DNA of 10,044 bases from a bacterium (GCA_021161885.1 JAGGZS010000262.1:1-10044); one strand, 5' to 3'; positions 1 to 5,655 are shown, counted from the first letter of the stretch. Notes: a model not told the origin generated them from the sequence alone. Program-made: numbers and translations.

Positions 1-1
1 A

Positions 2-193
2 GCCCTATACTTTTGCAACAACCCCATTATCCGCTGGTTAGTGCGTTTAGCGCATGACAGGCGTTTGTTTACCGCGTGCCAGTATATGTATGTATCCGAG
101 CTGTTGACGGAATGCGGTCGTATGGTTGGCGGCTGGCTTAAAAAATCTTCACATAAGAGGCAGTCTGATGCGCCGGGCAAAGAATCTGTTTGA
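2..193 (+). CDS. avd: DGR accessory variability determinant Avd, C-terminal part (5' end outside window)
   Basis: An open frame enters from the left edge and stops with TGA at 191-193, giving the last 63 residues of a protein. The segment reads IIRWLVRLAHDRRLF, then QYMYVSELLTECGRMVGGWL followed by KKS. The helix-rich W-L-R-L-A-H-D block and the terminal E-x-G-R-M-x-G-G-W-[IL]-K-S signature are typical of Avd, the small four-helix-bundle (S23-like) protein of diversity-generating retroelements. In the Bordetella phage DGR, Avd forms a basic pentamer that binds the reverse transcriptase and template RNA and is needed for cDNA synthesis; I infer the same role here. It overlaps the RT start by 26 bases in another frame, so the two are probably translationally coupled. 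The tail after the GGW motif (SSHKRQSDAPGKESV) is slightly longer than the motif needs. The start is not visible. Confidence 0.85.
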   Translation, partial: ALYFCNNPIIRWLVRLAHDRRLFTACQYMYVSELLTECGRMVGGWLKKSSHKRQSDAPGKESV

Positions 194-1211
194 TGACGTC
201 TGTTCATACGAAAATCTGTATGCGGCGGCTCGGCTGGCGTTAAAAGGCAAGCGCGGCAAATATCCGGCGGCGCGTTTTTTCGCTGAATCTGAAAAAGAGA
301 TTGTGCGTTTGCGTGCCGAACTGATATCCGAAACATACCGTCATGGTGGCTACACGTATTTTACGATATACGAACCGAAAGAACGGCTTGTAGGCGCGAC
401 TCCGTTTAGAGACCGTGTAGTGCATCACGCGGTCGTGCGTGTAATTGAGCCGATACTTGAGAAGCGGTTTATTGAGGATTCGTTCGCCTGCCGACCCGGT
501 AAAGGAACGCACGCGGCAATGCGCCGGGCGTTTGAGTTTACGCGCCGTTACCGGTTCGCGTTAAAATGCGATATACGCAAATATTTCGCGTCGATAGAAC
601 ATGATGTGCTGATGTCTTCGATCAAACGTATTATAGCCGATACCCGCCTGCTGAGGCTTATACAGGTTATCCTTGACAGCCATCACGACAGCGTACGGCA
701 GGAATGGGATATAGACGGCAGTTTGTTTGATATGCGCCAATACCCGCGCGGTTTACCGATAGGCAACCTTACCAGCCAGATACTGGCAAACCTGCATTTG
801 AACGCTCTCGACCATTTTGTAAAGCATACGTTACGGGTAAAAGGATATGTTCGTTATATGGACGATTTTATTCTGTTCGATAACCGCAAAGCGCAGTTAA
901 AGGCTTGGGGTTTACGCATTAAACAGAAACTCGCCCGAATGCGCTTAGAGATGCACCCCGATAAATACCGTTTGATGTCCACGTCGCATGGCGTGGATTT
1001 TGTCGGGTATGTTTTGTGTTCTAACGGTCGTATTCGGGTCAGGTCGTCTACGGTTAAGCGGTTTATCGGAAAATACCGTGAAATGATGTGGCATTTTCGG
1101 CATAAACGCATCCATGCCGATGATGTAACATCTCGGGTAAACTCGTGGTGCGCGCATGTAGCGCACGCGCAGAGTTATGGGTTGCGCAGGATAGTGTTAA
1201 CCGCGCATTGA
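168..1211 (+). CDS. DGR-type reverse transcriptase
   Basis: A 347-aa RNA-directed DNA polymerase that should copy the downstream template repeat into adenine-mutagenised cDNA. The catalytic core is intact: CDIRKYF (catalytic Asp about residue 135), LPIGNLTSQ (about 196-204) and YMDDF (about 230-234), followed by GVDFVGY (about 274-280). The G-x-x-x-S-Q form of motif 4 is the hallmark that separates DGR RTs from group II intron and retron enzymes. There is no maturase or endonuclease domain, and the length matches the family. I chose ATG 168 (MRRAKNLFDDVCSYENLY, a typical DGR-RT N-terminus) because AAGAGG lies about 7 bases upstream; an upstream in-frame ATG at 126 lies inside avd and has no ribosome site. 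The order avd, RT, TR is a common DGR layout. The C-terminus is basic, with KRFIGKYREM and WCAHVAHAQSYGL. Confidence 0.95.
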   Translation: MRRAKNLFDDVCSYENLYAAARLALKGKRGKYPAARFFAESEKEIVRLRAELISETYRHGGYTYFTIYEPKERLVGATPFRDRVVHHAVVRVIEPILEKRFIEDSFACRPGKGTHAAMRRAFEFTRRYRFALKCDIRKYFASIEHDVLMSSIKRIIADTRLLRLIQVILDSHHDSVRQEWDIDGSLFDMRQYPRGLPIGNLTSQILANLHLNALDHFVKHTLRVKGYVRYMDDFILFDNRKAQLKAWGLRIKQKLARMRLEMHPDKYRLMSTSHGVDFVGYVLCSNGRIRVRSSTVKRFIGKYREMMWHFRHKRIHADDVTSRVNSWCAHVAHAQSYGLRRIVLTAH

Positions 1212-1241
1212 AGGGAAACCGGGGTTTAAACGGCTGTTGGG

Positions 1242-1360
1242 CGCGGTTTGCGTGGCGGTTCGTGGAACAACAATGCGAACAACCTGCCCTCTTCCAACCG
1301 CAACAACAACAATCCGACTAACGAGAACAACAATATCGGCTTTCGTGTTGCAAGTTCCTG
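1242..1360 (+). repeat. DGR template repeat (TR), non-coding; borders approximate
   Basis: Thirty bases after the RT stop lies a tract that would read L-R-G-G-S-W-N-N-N ... N-I-G-F-R-V-A if translated from 1248. Between 1266 and 1334 it holds 14 AAC or AAT codons in clusters of 3, 2, 1, 4, 1 and 3. AAY codons are the signature of DGR templates: mutating only their adenines gives many amino acids and no stop codon. The flanking GGSW and GFR words match the C-terminal fold of FGE-sulfatase/C-type-lectin-like DGR target proteins, so the VR-bearing gene very probably encodes such a domain. There is no ribosome site and the only start codon is TTG, so this is a template rather than a gene. The exact ends, and the IMH/IMH* position near 1341-1360, cannot be fixed without the VR, which is not in the window. 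Confidence 0.9.
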
Positions 1361-1398
1361 TTATAGTGAACGATTGAAAATACAGTATAAGCCGGAAT

Positions 1399-1457
1399 CG
1401 TACAGGTGCACAAGCCTGTACGGCAGAGCGATTCTCAGGAACTACCCGGTTTTCCTG
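1399..1457 (+). other. Tandem inverted repeats just downstream of the DGR template
   Basis: Two hairpins follow the TR. The first has an 8-bp perfect stem, cgtacagg (1399-1406) with cctgtacg (1415-1422), and an 8-base loop. The second has a 6-bp stem, caggaa (1436-1441) with ttcctg (1452-1457). In the Bordetella phage DGR the RNA flanking the TR is folded and required for RT priming, and a hairpin downstream of the VR aids retrohoming. Placing these hairpins in the template-RNA scaffold is my inference. They cannot belong to the VR-side cruciform because the VR is elsewhere. Confidence 0.45.
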
Positions 1458-1493
1458 CGTGTCCGCTACAGGCGGGCGGGCGAATAATACAGT

Positions 1494-1540
1494 GCCAGCC
1501 GTGGCGAGTAGTATTTTACGAAAGGCGCGGCTGGCTTTAT
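1494..1540 (+). terminator. Possible terminator of the DGR transcript
   Basis: An 8-bp perfect inverted repeat, gccagccg (1494-1501) and cggctggc (1528-1535), is followed at once by TTTATATAT. The stem is GC-rich, but the 26-base loop is long and the T-run is short, so the terminator is weak or folds with an internal sub-stem. It sits where the avd-RT-TR RNA would be expected to end and before the next promoter. Confidence 0.35.
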
Positions 1541-1603
1541 ATATCCTGCTGAACATGTATTTGACAGGCGAACGTAAAAATCATTCCGTATAGTTAGTTA
1601 GTC

Positions 1604-1612
1604 TGATATAAT
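1604..1612 (+). promoter_or_regulatory. Extended -10 promoter element for the zeta-toxin-like gene
   Basis: TGATATAAT (TG-N-TATAAT) is a perfect extended -10 box 34 bases before the start codon at 1646. No good -35 lies at the usual distance. A TTGACA at 1561-1566 is too far away (40 bases) to pair with it. AAGAGGA at 1634-1640 is the ribosome binding site of the gene that follows. Confidence 0.45.
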
Positions 1613-1645
1613 CGGTTAGAATCGAATCAGAATAAGAGGAATTAT

Positions 1646-2255
1646 ATGCCGGATAAAAAAGTATATGTCATAGCGGGTCGAATGGTTCTGGCAAAACCAC
1701 ATTCGCGAATAAATTTTTACCGGATTATGTGAAATGTCCGTTTTTCATTAACGCCGACCTGATAGCCAGCGGCTTATCGCCGTTCGCACCGCAGAAAGCG
1801 GCGATTAAAGCGGGACGGCTTGTTCTGGAACAAATAGATGACTTTATGAATAAGGGTGTCGATTTCGCGTTCGAGACGACGTTATCGGGCAAAGGGTATC
1901 GGAAACATTTTGAGGCGTTAAGAGAGTCGGGGTACGGTATATATCTTTTTTATCTATGGATACCGAGTTTTCAGCTTGCGGTGGCTCGTATCAAGGATAG
2001 AGTAACCGCAGGCGGTCACAATGTGCCGTCACAAGATGTTAAACGCAGGTTTTCGCGTAGTTTATCGAATCTGTTCAGGGGGGTGACCGCCCGTTATTGG
2101 ATTCGTGTATGATATTCGATAATTCCGGTATAGAGCCGTTATTGATAGCGATGGAAAATACTGATGAGTTAACGATAAAGAATAAACGATTATTTACGAA
2201 AATAATTTCAAGTATCGGGGTGAGATATGAAGAAGGACAAATCGTTACAGAGTAA
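1646..2255 (+). pseudogene. Zeta-toxin-family kinase, broken by two apparent single-base deletions
   Basis: The gene starts at ATG 1646 with AAGAGGA upstream: MPDKKVYVIAG, then the frame breaks. Adding one base near 1678-1680 restores the P-loop GPNGSGKTTF and runs into the long open segment 1729-2112, with NADLIASGLSPF, AFETTLSGKGY, LWIPS and GGHNVP. These are the usual signatures of zeta-toxin-like P-loop kinases (AAA/zeta_toxin). A second break near 2080-2088 leads into DRPLLDSCMIFDNSG and a tail stopping at TAA 2253-2255. Zeta toxins proper phosphorylate UDP-N-acetylglucosamine and block wall synthesis; for this stand-alone subfamily the substrate is unknown to me. Repaired, the protein would be about 200 aa, normal for the family. 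Either it is a decaying gene or the assembly has indels. The next small gene overlaps its 3' end. Confidence 0.85.
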
Positions 2256-2366
2256 AGCTGAACAGGAGTTGAAGAAGGCAGTAAAAGAAGTGGTTGAGAA
2301 TCATAAAAAAACGGTCGGTCTCTTGCTGTTTGGGAAAACGGGAAGGTTAAAAAGATTTCATTTTGA
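2227..2366 (+). pseudogene. Small companion of the zeta-toxin-like gene, apparently frameshifted
   Basis: ATG 2227 overlaps the end of the zeta-like gene by 29 bases. The frame begins MKKDKSLQSKAEQELKKAVK and continues EVVENHKKT. If one base is restored in the acggtcgg run near 2312, it continues GRSLAVWENGKVKKISF and stops at TGA 2364-2366, giving about 46 aa. As written, the frame runs to 2391 with an unlikely tail (54 aa). A short protein of the form helix, then GRPxxVWxxGKVxxI, commonly sits beside zeta-toxin-like kinases, so a partner or antitoxin role is plausible but only inferred. The same type of error (one lost base, here in a G run) appears three times in about 640 bp. Confidence 0.6.
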
Positions 2367-2391
2367 TAAATTTGTGTATTGTCCTGCCTGA

Positions 2392-2502
2392 GTGTTATTT
2401 TTTAATCTGAGTTATTTTGATATTTTGGAGATAGTATCAATTACGCGCATTTAACCAGTTTGTTAAATTCGTAAAGTAGCGAAAAATCTTTGGATAAAAA
2501 GT
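2392..2502. other. AT-rich spacer with no gene seen
   Basis: Between the zeta-toxin locus and the transposase fragment I see no coding signal. A small inverted repeat, tttaac/gttaaa, lies around 2450-2467. The left border of the transposase similarity lies near 2515, so this stretch probably predates or flanks the insertion. Confidence 0.4.
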
Positions 2503-2751
2503 TCAAAGTCTGGCCGACAAGGCAACAACAGCTTGTTCGGTATGCGAATCAATACGATTTTTAAGGTTTGGTTTTCGGCGATTTTGTTCCAGTAGCGCTT
2601 CGATACCGCCTTCATCCAGAGCTGATTTGTAACGATAGAATGTATCTCGCGAGAATTCCATGAGACGACTGGCTTGTGATACGTTGCCTAGTTCTTTGGC
2701 AAGATTTAACAATCCAAGCTTGTTTTTAATGATTTTTTCGTTTAAAGTCAT
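2503..2751 (-). pseudogene. IS481-type transposase, N-terminal helix-turn-helix fragment
   Basis: The minus-strand frame starts at ATG 2751-2749 behind a strong AAAGGAG site and encodes 82 residues: MTLNEKIIKNKLGLLNLAKE, LGNVSQASRLMEFSRDTFYR, then the YKSALDEGGIEALL and RRKPNLKNR blocks. This is the helix-turn-helix leader domain of transposases annotated as IS481 family, which normally continue into an rve-type DDE integrase core of 250 residues or more. Here similarity stops at about QAVVAL and the frame ends in SARL-stop, so the whole catalytic core is missing. An in-frame extension up to 2805 crosses the palindrome and has no ribosome site, so I excluded it. The fragment cannot transpose, but it could still make a small DNA-binding protein, since promoter-proximal signals are intact. 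Confidence 0.85.
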
Positions 2752-2773
2752 AATTGTTACTCCTTTTGACGGC

Positions 2774-2791
2774 GAACCCCCATGGGGGTTC
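2774..2791. repeat. Perfect 18-bp palindrome in the transposase leader
   Basis: GAACCCCCATGGGGGTTC is an exact palindrome with no spacer, about 22 bases upstream of the IS481-type start codon and just before its ribosome site. On the minus-strand RNA it could form a leader hairpin; as DNA it could be an operator. It could also be two abutting IS ends, because CCCCCAT also occurs in the IS3 right end at about 3060-3073. Confidence 0.6.
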
Positions 2792-2880
2792 ATTATGTTT
2801 TTCAAATTTACTCCACCGTTGAAAGAGTAACCTTTTTTCTCTCTCTTGTGTCAAATTTTATCAAAACTAGTTCATTTAAT

Positions 2881-3033
2881 ATTATAATTGAGAACTGGCG
2901 TATAGATTATAACGCCGTAAGACCGCACAGTTCGTTAAATAATTTGGCACCAGATGAGTTTAAGAAAAAATGGCGGTTTTTACAGGTGTTAACCCCTGTA
3001 AAAGTAGCGGAACAAGAATTAACTAAAACATAA
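2881..3033 (+). pseudogene. IS3-family transposase (OrfB), C-terminal fragment
   Basis: The last 50 residues of an IS3-type DDE transposase: IIIENWRIDYNAVRPHSSLN followed by NLAPDEFKKKW. W-R-x-D-Y-N-x-x-R-P-H-S-S-L is the diagnostic end of the rve core in this family, with the final catalytic-region helix just before it. The open frame extends left to 2782, but nothing before about 2881 resembles a transposase. All but the C-terminus is lost, and the junction with the IS481-type remnant lies between about 2792 and 2881. The tail after the core (LTPVKVAEQELTKT) ends at TAA 3031-3033. Confidence 0.85.
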
Positions 3034-3034
3034 T

Positions 3035-3073
3035 ACTCCAGTTATGATTGGCACAATTAATGGGGGAAGGTCA
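3035..3073 (+). mobile_element. Probable right end (IRR) of the IS3-family remnant
   Basis: Forty bases after the transposase stop, the sequence ends in ATGGGGGAAGGTCA (3060-3073). Read inward on the other strand this is TGACCTTCCCCCAT, an IS3-family style terminal inverted repeat beginning TGACC. No matching left end was found near the fragment, as expected if most of the element was deleted. The outer border at 3073 is inferred from the motif alone. Confidence 0.5.
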
Positions 3074-3090
3074 ATGTTGCAAAAAAATTA

Positions 3091-3119
3091 TTGACCTGTT
3101 TTTTGGAATAATATTAAAT
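3091..3119 (+). promoter_or_regulatory. Possible promoter of the two-gene unknown operon
   Basis: TTGACC (3091-3096) is separated by 17 bases from TTAAAT (3114-3119) in a strongly AT-rich stretch just outside the IS3 right end. The -10 match is only 4 of 6. If real, transcription must cross the terminator-like hairpin at 3182-3240 to reach the gene at 3301. Confidence 0.35.
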
Positions 3120-3181
3120 ATATCCATAATATATGATATGTCCCGAGTTTGAAGGATTAAATCCCGGACGTAAAAATAAGT

Positions 3182-3240
3182 AAAACCTTCATGGTATTTG
3201 TGTGTAGCTATATAATAACTATGAAGGTTTTTTTTATTTA
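3182..3240 (+). terminator. Rho-independent terminator or leader attenuator before the unknown operon
   Basis: An 11-bp perfect stem, aaaaccttcat (3182-3192) with atgaaggtttt (3221-3231), can be extended by three more pairs inward (one G-U) and runs directly into an eight-T tract (3228-3235). It has the form of a strong intrinsic terminator, although the loop is long. No complete gene ends just before it; the IS3 fragment stops 150 bases earlier. It may insulate the operon from IS read-through. Alternatively, tgaagg at 3150-3155 could pair with ccttca at 3186-3191 as a weak anti-terminator, giving an attenuator. The hairpin is clear and the role is open. Confidence 0.65.
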
Positions 3241-3300
3241 TATGCGAATAATAAAGACCGGGTCATCAAAAAAACTTCAACCAAGAGGAGGGCTGATTAC

Positions 3301-4416
3301 GTGGCTAAAAAGACTTATTCAAACAAATTCGATACGGTTATTGAAGTTGCTGATAAAGGGCTTTTAGCCGAATATTTGTCCGGCAAAGGTCTTGTTCTGG
3401 ATAGGAGCAAAGAAATCTCTCAGGACTATGTGCATGAATTGCTGGATAACCTCAGGACTGATGAAGAACGGTTAGATATTACGGAAGAAATCGAATGTAT
3501 GGAAGATTTGGCGTCTGAGTTTTTTGAGAAGACGCGTGAATATATTTTAGAGGATAGCCGATACAATATTCAATGGACAAAAGACGAGTCGAACGAAACT
3601 GTATTATTACGAATCTTTTTAAAACATACCGATGCATATAAACTAATATATGATTTGTTCTTATGCGATAAGTTCTGGGCGAAACTTCATCATTATTCAT
3701 TGGAGTCTGAACAGGTTAATTTTGATAAAGATGCGATCAAGGCATTCAAGTCGGATTTACAAGAATATCTTATCGATAAAAAGAAAGACGCTGACTGCGA
3801 TGTTCGGGAACGGGTTTATAAAGACCGAAATTATATCCTTGTGTTACGTGGCGATGAGCAGAAAACAGTCATTGTTTTAAAAGACGGCAAAAAACACCAC
3901 CGTGTTTTTCGACCGGCAAAGGAAGATATGATTGTCTACGATAAAGAACATTCTGTTATCGGGATGACACCAAGTATCGGCGGGGTGAGAAACAAGTTGT
4001 TTTACGCAAATGCTTTCAATAAACATATACTGGGCGGGGAAACCGAAATCGGGAAAGAATTTTTTGCATCCGATAAATATTTGGTGAATCTTAAACCGTT
4101 ATTGACTAAAAAGTTTTATGAACGGACAGCTGATATCAGTGAAATTCGGCTGGTTTCTTTGTTCGTGCTCAAGGACTCAACTCTTCCGATGGAGATAAAT
4201 ATCAAATCGTCAGATGTGTTAAAATCGTTAGAAGATATAAACATTACTGTTTCTGATAAAGAAATTTTATCTGCTAAACTGGAGCTGAAGATTGAAGGAC
4301 AAAAGCGGTCTATTTCGGTTCGTTTAACACAAAGAAGCACTAGCCAGTTAAATAAAACTAAAGAGAGGGAAATTGTTGAAAGTTTCCTGCGAGACAAACA
4401 AATTATATCGTTCTAA
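3301..4416 (+). CDS. Unknown protein, first gene of a two-gene operon
   Basis: A 371-aa soluble protein I do not recognise. It starts with GTG behind an excellent AGAGGAGGG site 8-9 bases upstream. No signal peptide, membrane segment or catalytic motif is evident. Residues 1-150 are acidic and helix-prone (DYVHELLDNLRTDEERLDIT and neighbours). Around residues 175-220 comes a strand-rich part with NYILVLRGDEQKTVIVLKDG and VFRPAKEDMIVYDKEHSVIG. The last 90 residues look beta-rich, with alternating hydrophobic strands (LPMEINIKSSDVLKSL, SAKLELKIEGQKRSISVRLT), and end in a charged helix. The 3' end overlaps the next gene by about 41 bases, so both are made from one mRNA and probably act together. 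Base composition is intermediate between the DGR on the left and the protease operon on the right. Function unknown; the wHTH partner suggests a sensing or regulatory pair, possibly a defence or mobile-element cargo module. Confidence 0.8.
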   Translation: MAKKTYSNKFDTVIEVADKGLLAEYLSGKGLVLDRSKEISQDYVHELLDNLRTDEERLDITEEIECMEDLASEFFEKTREYILEDSRYNIQWTKDESNETVLLRIFLKHTDAYKLIYDLFLCDKFWAKLHHYSLESEQVNFDKDAIKAFKSDLQEYLIDKKKDADCDVRERVYKDRNYILVLRGDEQKTVIVLKDGKKHHRVFRPAKEDMIVYDKEHSVIGMTPSIGGVRNKLFYANAFNKHILGGETEIGKEFFASDKYLVNLKPLLTKKFYERTADISEIRLVSLFVLKDSTLPMEINIKSSDVLKSLEDINITVSDKEILSAKLELKIEGQKRSISVRLTQRSTSQLNKTKEREIVESFLRDKQIISF

Positions 4417-5455
4417 CAAACCTTTGCAGTATATTCTGCGGTGCAATGAGAATATACTAAAGGAAATGTTCCGTGAGAGTGAACTGAAAAATTTGTCCGG
4501 CAAGGAATTCCAATTGCTTATAAAAGCTCAGTTACTGGTTAAGACATATCAGGATCCGACAGATATAATTTATTACGATAAGAATAAAACTGCGTATAGG
4601 GTACGAAAAGATGGCAAAGATTATATCGGGTACCGGATTCGTGGTGAAGGTGACGGTACGGTTTTACTGGACAAAGCGGATATCAAATTTTACCGATTCG
4701 ATTTTCTTGCGTTCAGCCGATTGGTGAATAATGTAAATGGTTTGACAGGAAAATATTCACAGATAACCGAACGGCTTCATTTTGTCGGCAAGAAAGACAA
4801 TAACGATGTTAGCATAGGATTTTTTATCGGTTTGTTTCCCTCGGATCGAATTGCTGAACAGGAACTGATGGCTTTGCCGACAAGGTTGAAACAGTATTCT
4901 CAGTTTTTTGTTGCGTGTCCGTGTTTCGAGCTTGACGAAGGTCTGAATAGTCAATTAGTTGATAAGGGCGTTTTTTGCCGGTCGTTTGATATGATGTTTG
5001 ATAAAAACTGGATAATTCAGTTCAATAGCTTGATGCGTTTATTGAGTCCATCTTCCAAACCTCTTTCAATATCTTTGCCGGTAATCTTTTCTGAAAATCA
5101 GAATAGTATTGTCATTATCGGTGATCAAAAAATTGCGTTAACCGAATCGGAATACATATTATTTTTGCGATTGGTGATAGGTGTTTGTCAAAATGCCGAG
5201 GGTTGGGTTAAAATAGATGATCTCGGGTCGATGATAGATGAAATTCAAGTTAGAAAAGCAATCGGTCGGCTCAGAGATACACTGCAGCCATATTTGAAGC
5301 AGGTAGGGACTGATAAAAAAAAGTTTATCCAGACTGGAAAAGGATGTTATCGTATATCTATTCAATCGGACTTGATTAGCTATAATAAACAGCAGTTGAT
5401 AAAAGTATACATGGCGGACGGTCGAATTATGGAATTGCTTTATCGACTGCCGTAA
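4376..5455 (+). CDS. Unknown protein with C-terminal OmpR-like winged-helix domain
   Basis: About 359 aa. No ATG with a ribosome site fits. AGAGAGGG at 4362-4369 precedes tandem TTG codons at 4373 and 4376; I chose 4376 for its 6-base spacing, although 4373 is possible. The start lies inside the previous gene, so translation is probably coupled. Residues 1-230 match nothing I know (IIYYDKNKTAYRVRKDGKDY, KADIKFYRFDFLAFSRLVNN). The last 100 residues resemble the DNA-binding domain of OmpR/PhoB regulators: IALTESEYILFLRLVIG, then WVKIDDLG, then VRKAIGRLRDTLQPYL as recognition helix, and a wing ending FIQTGKGCYRISI, equivalent to the usual IxTVxGxGYRL. There is no receiver domain, so it is not a standard response regulator. 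I infer a transcription regulator sensing through its N-terminal part or through the partner protein. Confidence 0.8.
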   Translation: MKVSCETNKLYRSNKPLQYILRCNENILKEMFRESELKNLSGKEFQLLIKAQLLVKTYQDPTDIIYYDKNKTAYRVRKDGKDYIGYRIRGEGDGTVLLDKADIKFYRFDFLAFSRLVNNVNGLTGKYSQITERLHFVGKKDNNDVSIGFFIGLFPSDRIAEQELMALPTRLKQYSQFFVACPCFELDEGLNSQLVDKGVFCRSFDMMFDKNWIIQFNSLMRLLSPSSKPLSISLPVIFSENQNSIVIIGDQKIALTESEYILFLRLVIGVCQNAEGWVKIDDLGSMIDEIQVRKAIGRLRDTLQPYLKQVGTDKKKFIQTGKGCYRISIQSDLISYNKQQLIKVYMADGRIMELLYRLP

Positions 5456-5473
5456 AAAAAAGAATGGTAACTC

Positions 5474-5596
5474 ATGGAACATTTTTCTACAATAAACCGC
5501 ATAGCAATTCTGGTGTACCCGAAGAAACCATTCATCGACTGGTTGAAATATGTCGACTCGGAAGTACCGATTTTTGATGATGTGTTGTCGATATAA
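5474..5596 (+). pseudogene. Short ORF, probable truncated N-terminus of a conserved small protein
   Basis: A 40-codon frame starting at ATG 5474, 18 bases after the winged-helix gene: MEHFSTINRIAILVYPKKPF followed by IDWLKYVDSEVPIFDDVLSI. The opening, with xxxIAILVYPKKPFIDWLKYVD, looks like the conserved start of a larger hypothetical protein family (commonly over 100 aa, as far as I recall). The text after DSE no longer looks like the family and hits TAA, so I read it as truncated by a deletion or frameshift. No clear ribosome site is present; AAAAAAAAGAATGG precedes it. It could still be a genuine 40-aa peptide co-transcribed with the operon. Confidence 0.5.
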
Positions 5597-5626
5597 TTAA
5601 ATTACAATTACGCAAAATCATTGTGT

Positions 5627-5655
5627 TTGAAAATGCTGTTTTTATGTGTTATATT
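5627..5655 (+). promoter_or_regulatory. Sigma-70 promoter of the PEP-CTERM/protease operon
   Basis: TTGAAA (5627-5632) and TATATT (5650-5655) are separated by exactly 17 bases, and the start codon lies about 50 bases downstream. This is the best-formed promoter in the window. No operator-like repeat was seen around it. Confidence 0.6.

Noticed and set aside
168..1211. Group II intron or retron reverse transcriptase
   Set aside because: There is no maturase/HNH part and no retron msr/msd layout; the IGNLTSQ motif, avd overlap and adjacent TR fit a DGR.
1248..1487. A 79-codon open frame reading N-rich protein
   Set aside because: It starts with TTG, has no ribosome site and is the template repeat plus structured flank of the DGR; a non-coding role explains its codon bias.
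1197..1556. Minus-strand 119-codon frame opposite the TR
   Set aside because: It overlaps TR and RT end, has no start signals and no recognisable protein features; shadow frame.
1561..1612. TTGACA at 1561 paired with TATAAT at 1607 as one promoter
   Set aside because: The 40-base gap is far beyond 15-19; only the extended -10 is kept.
2782..2880. N-terminal part of the open frame leading into the IS3 fragment
   Set aside because: Sequence before about 2881 shows no transposase features and begins inside the palindrome; it is a chance extension.
3091..3105. TGACCTGTTTTTTGG as a second IS left end facing the IRR at 3073
   Set aside because: Only the first six bases resemble the IRR; it is equally well a -35 region, and no transposase follows.
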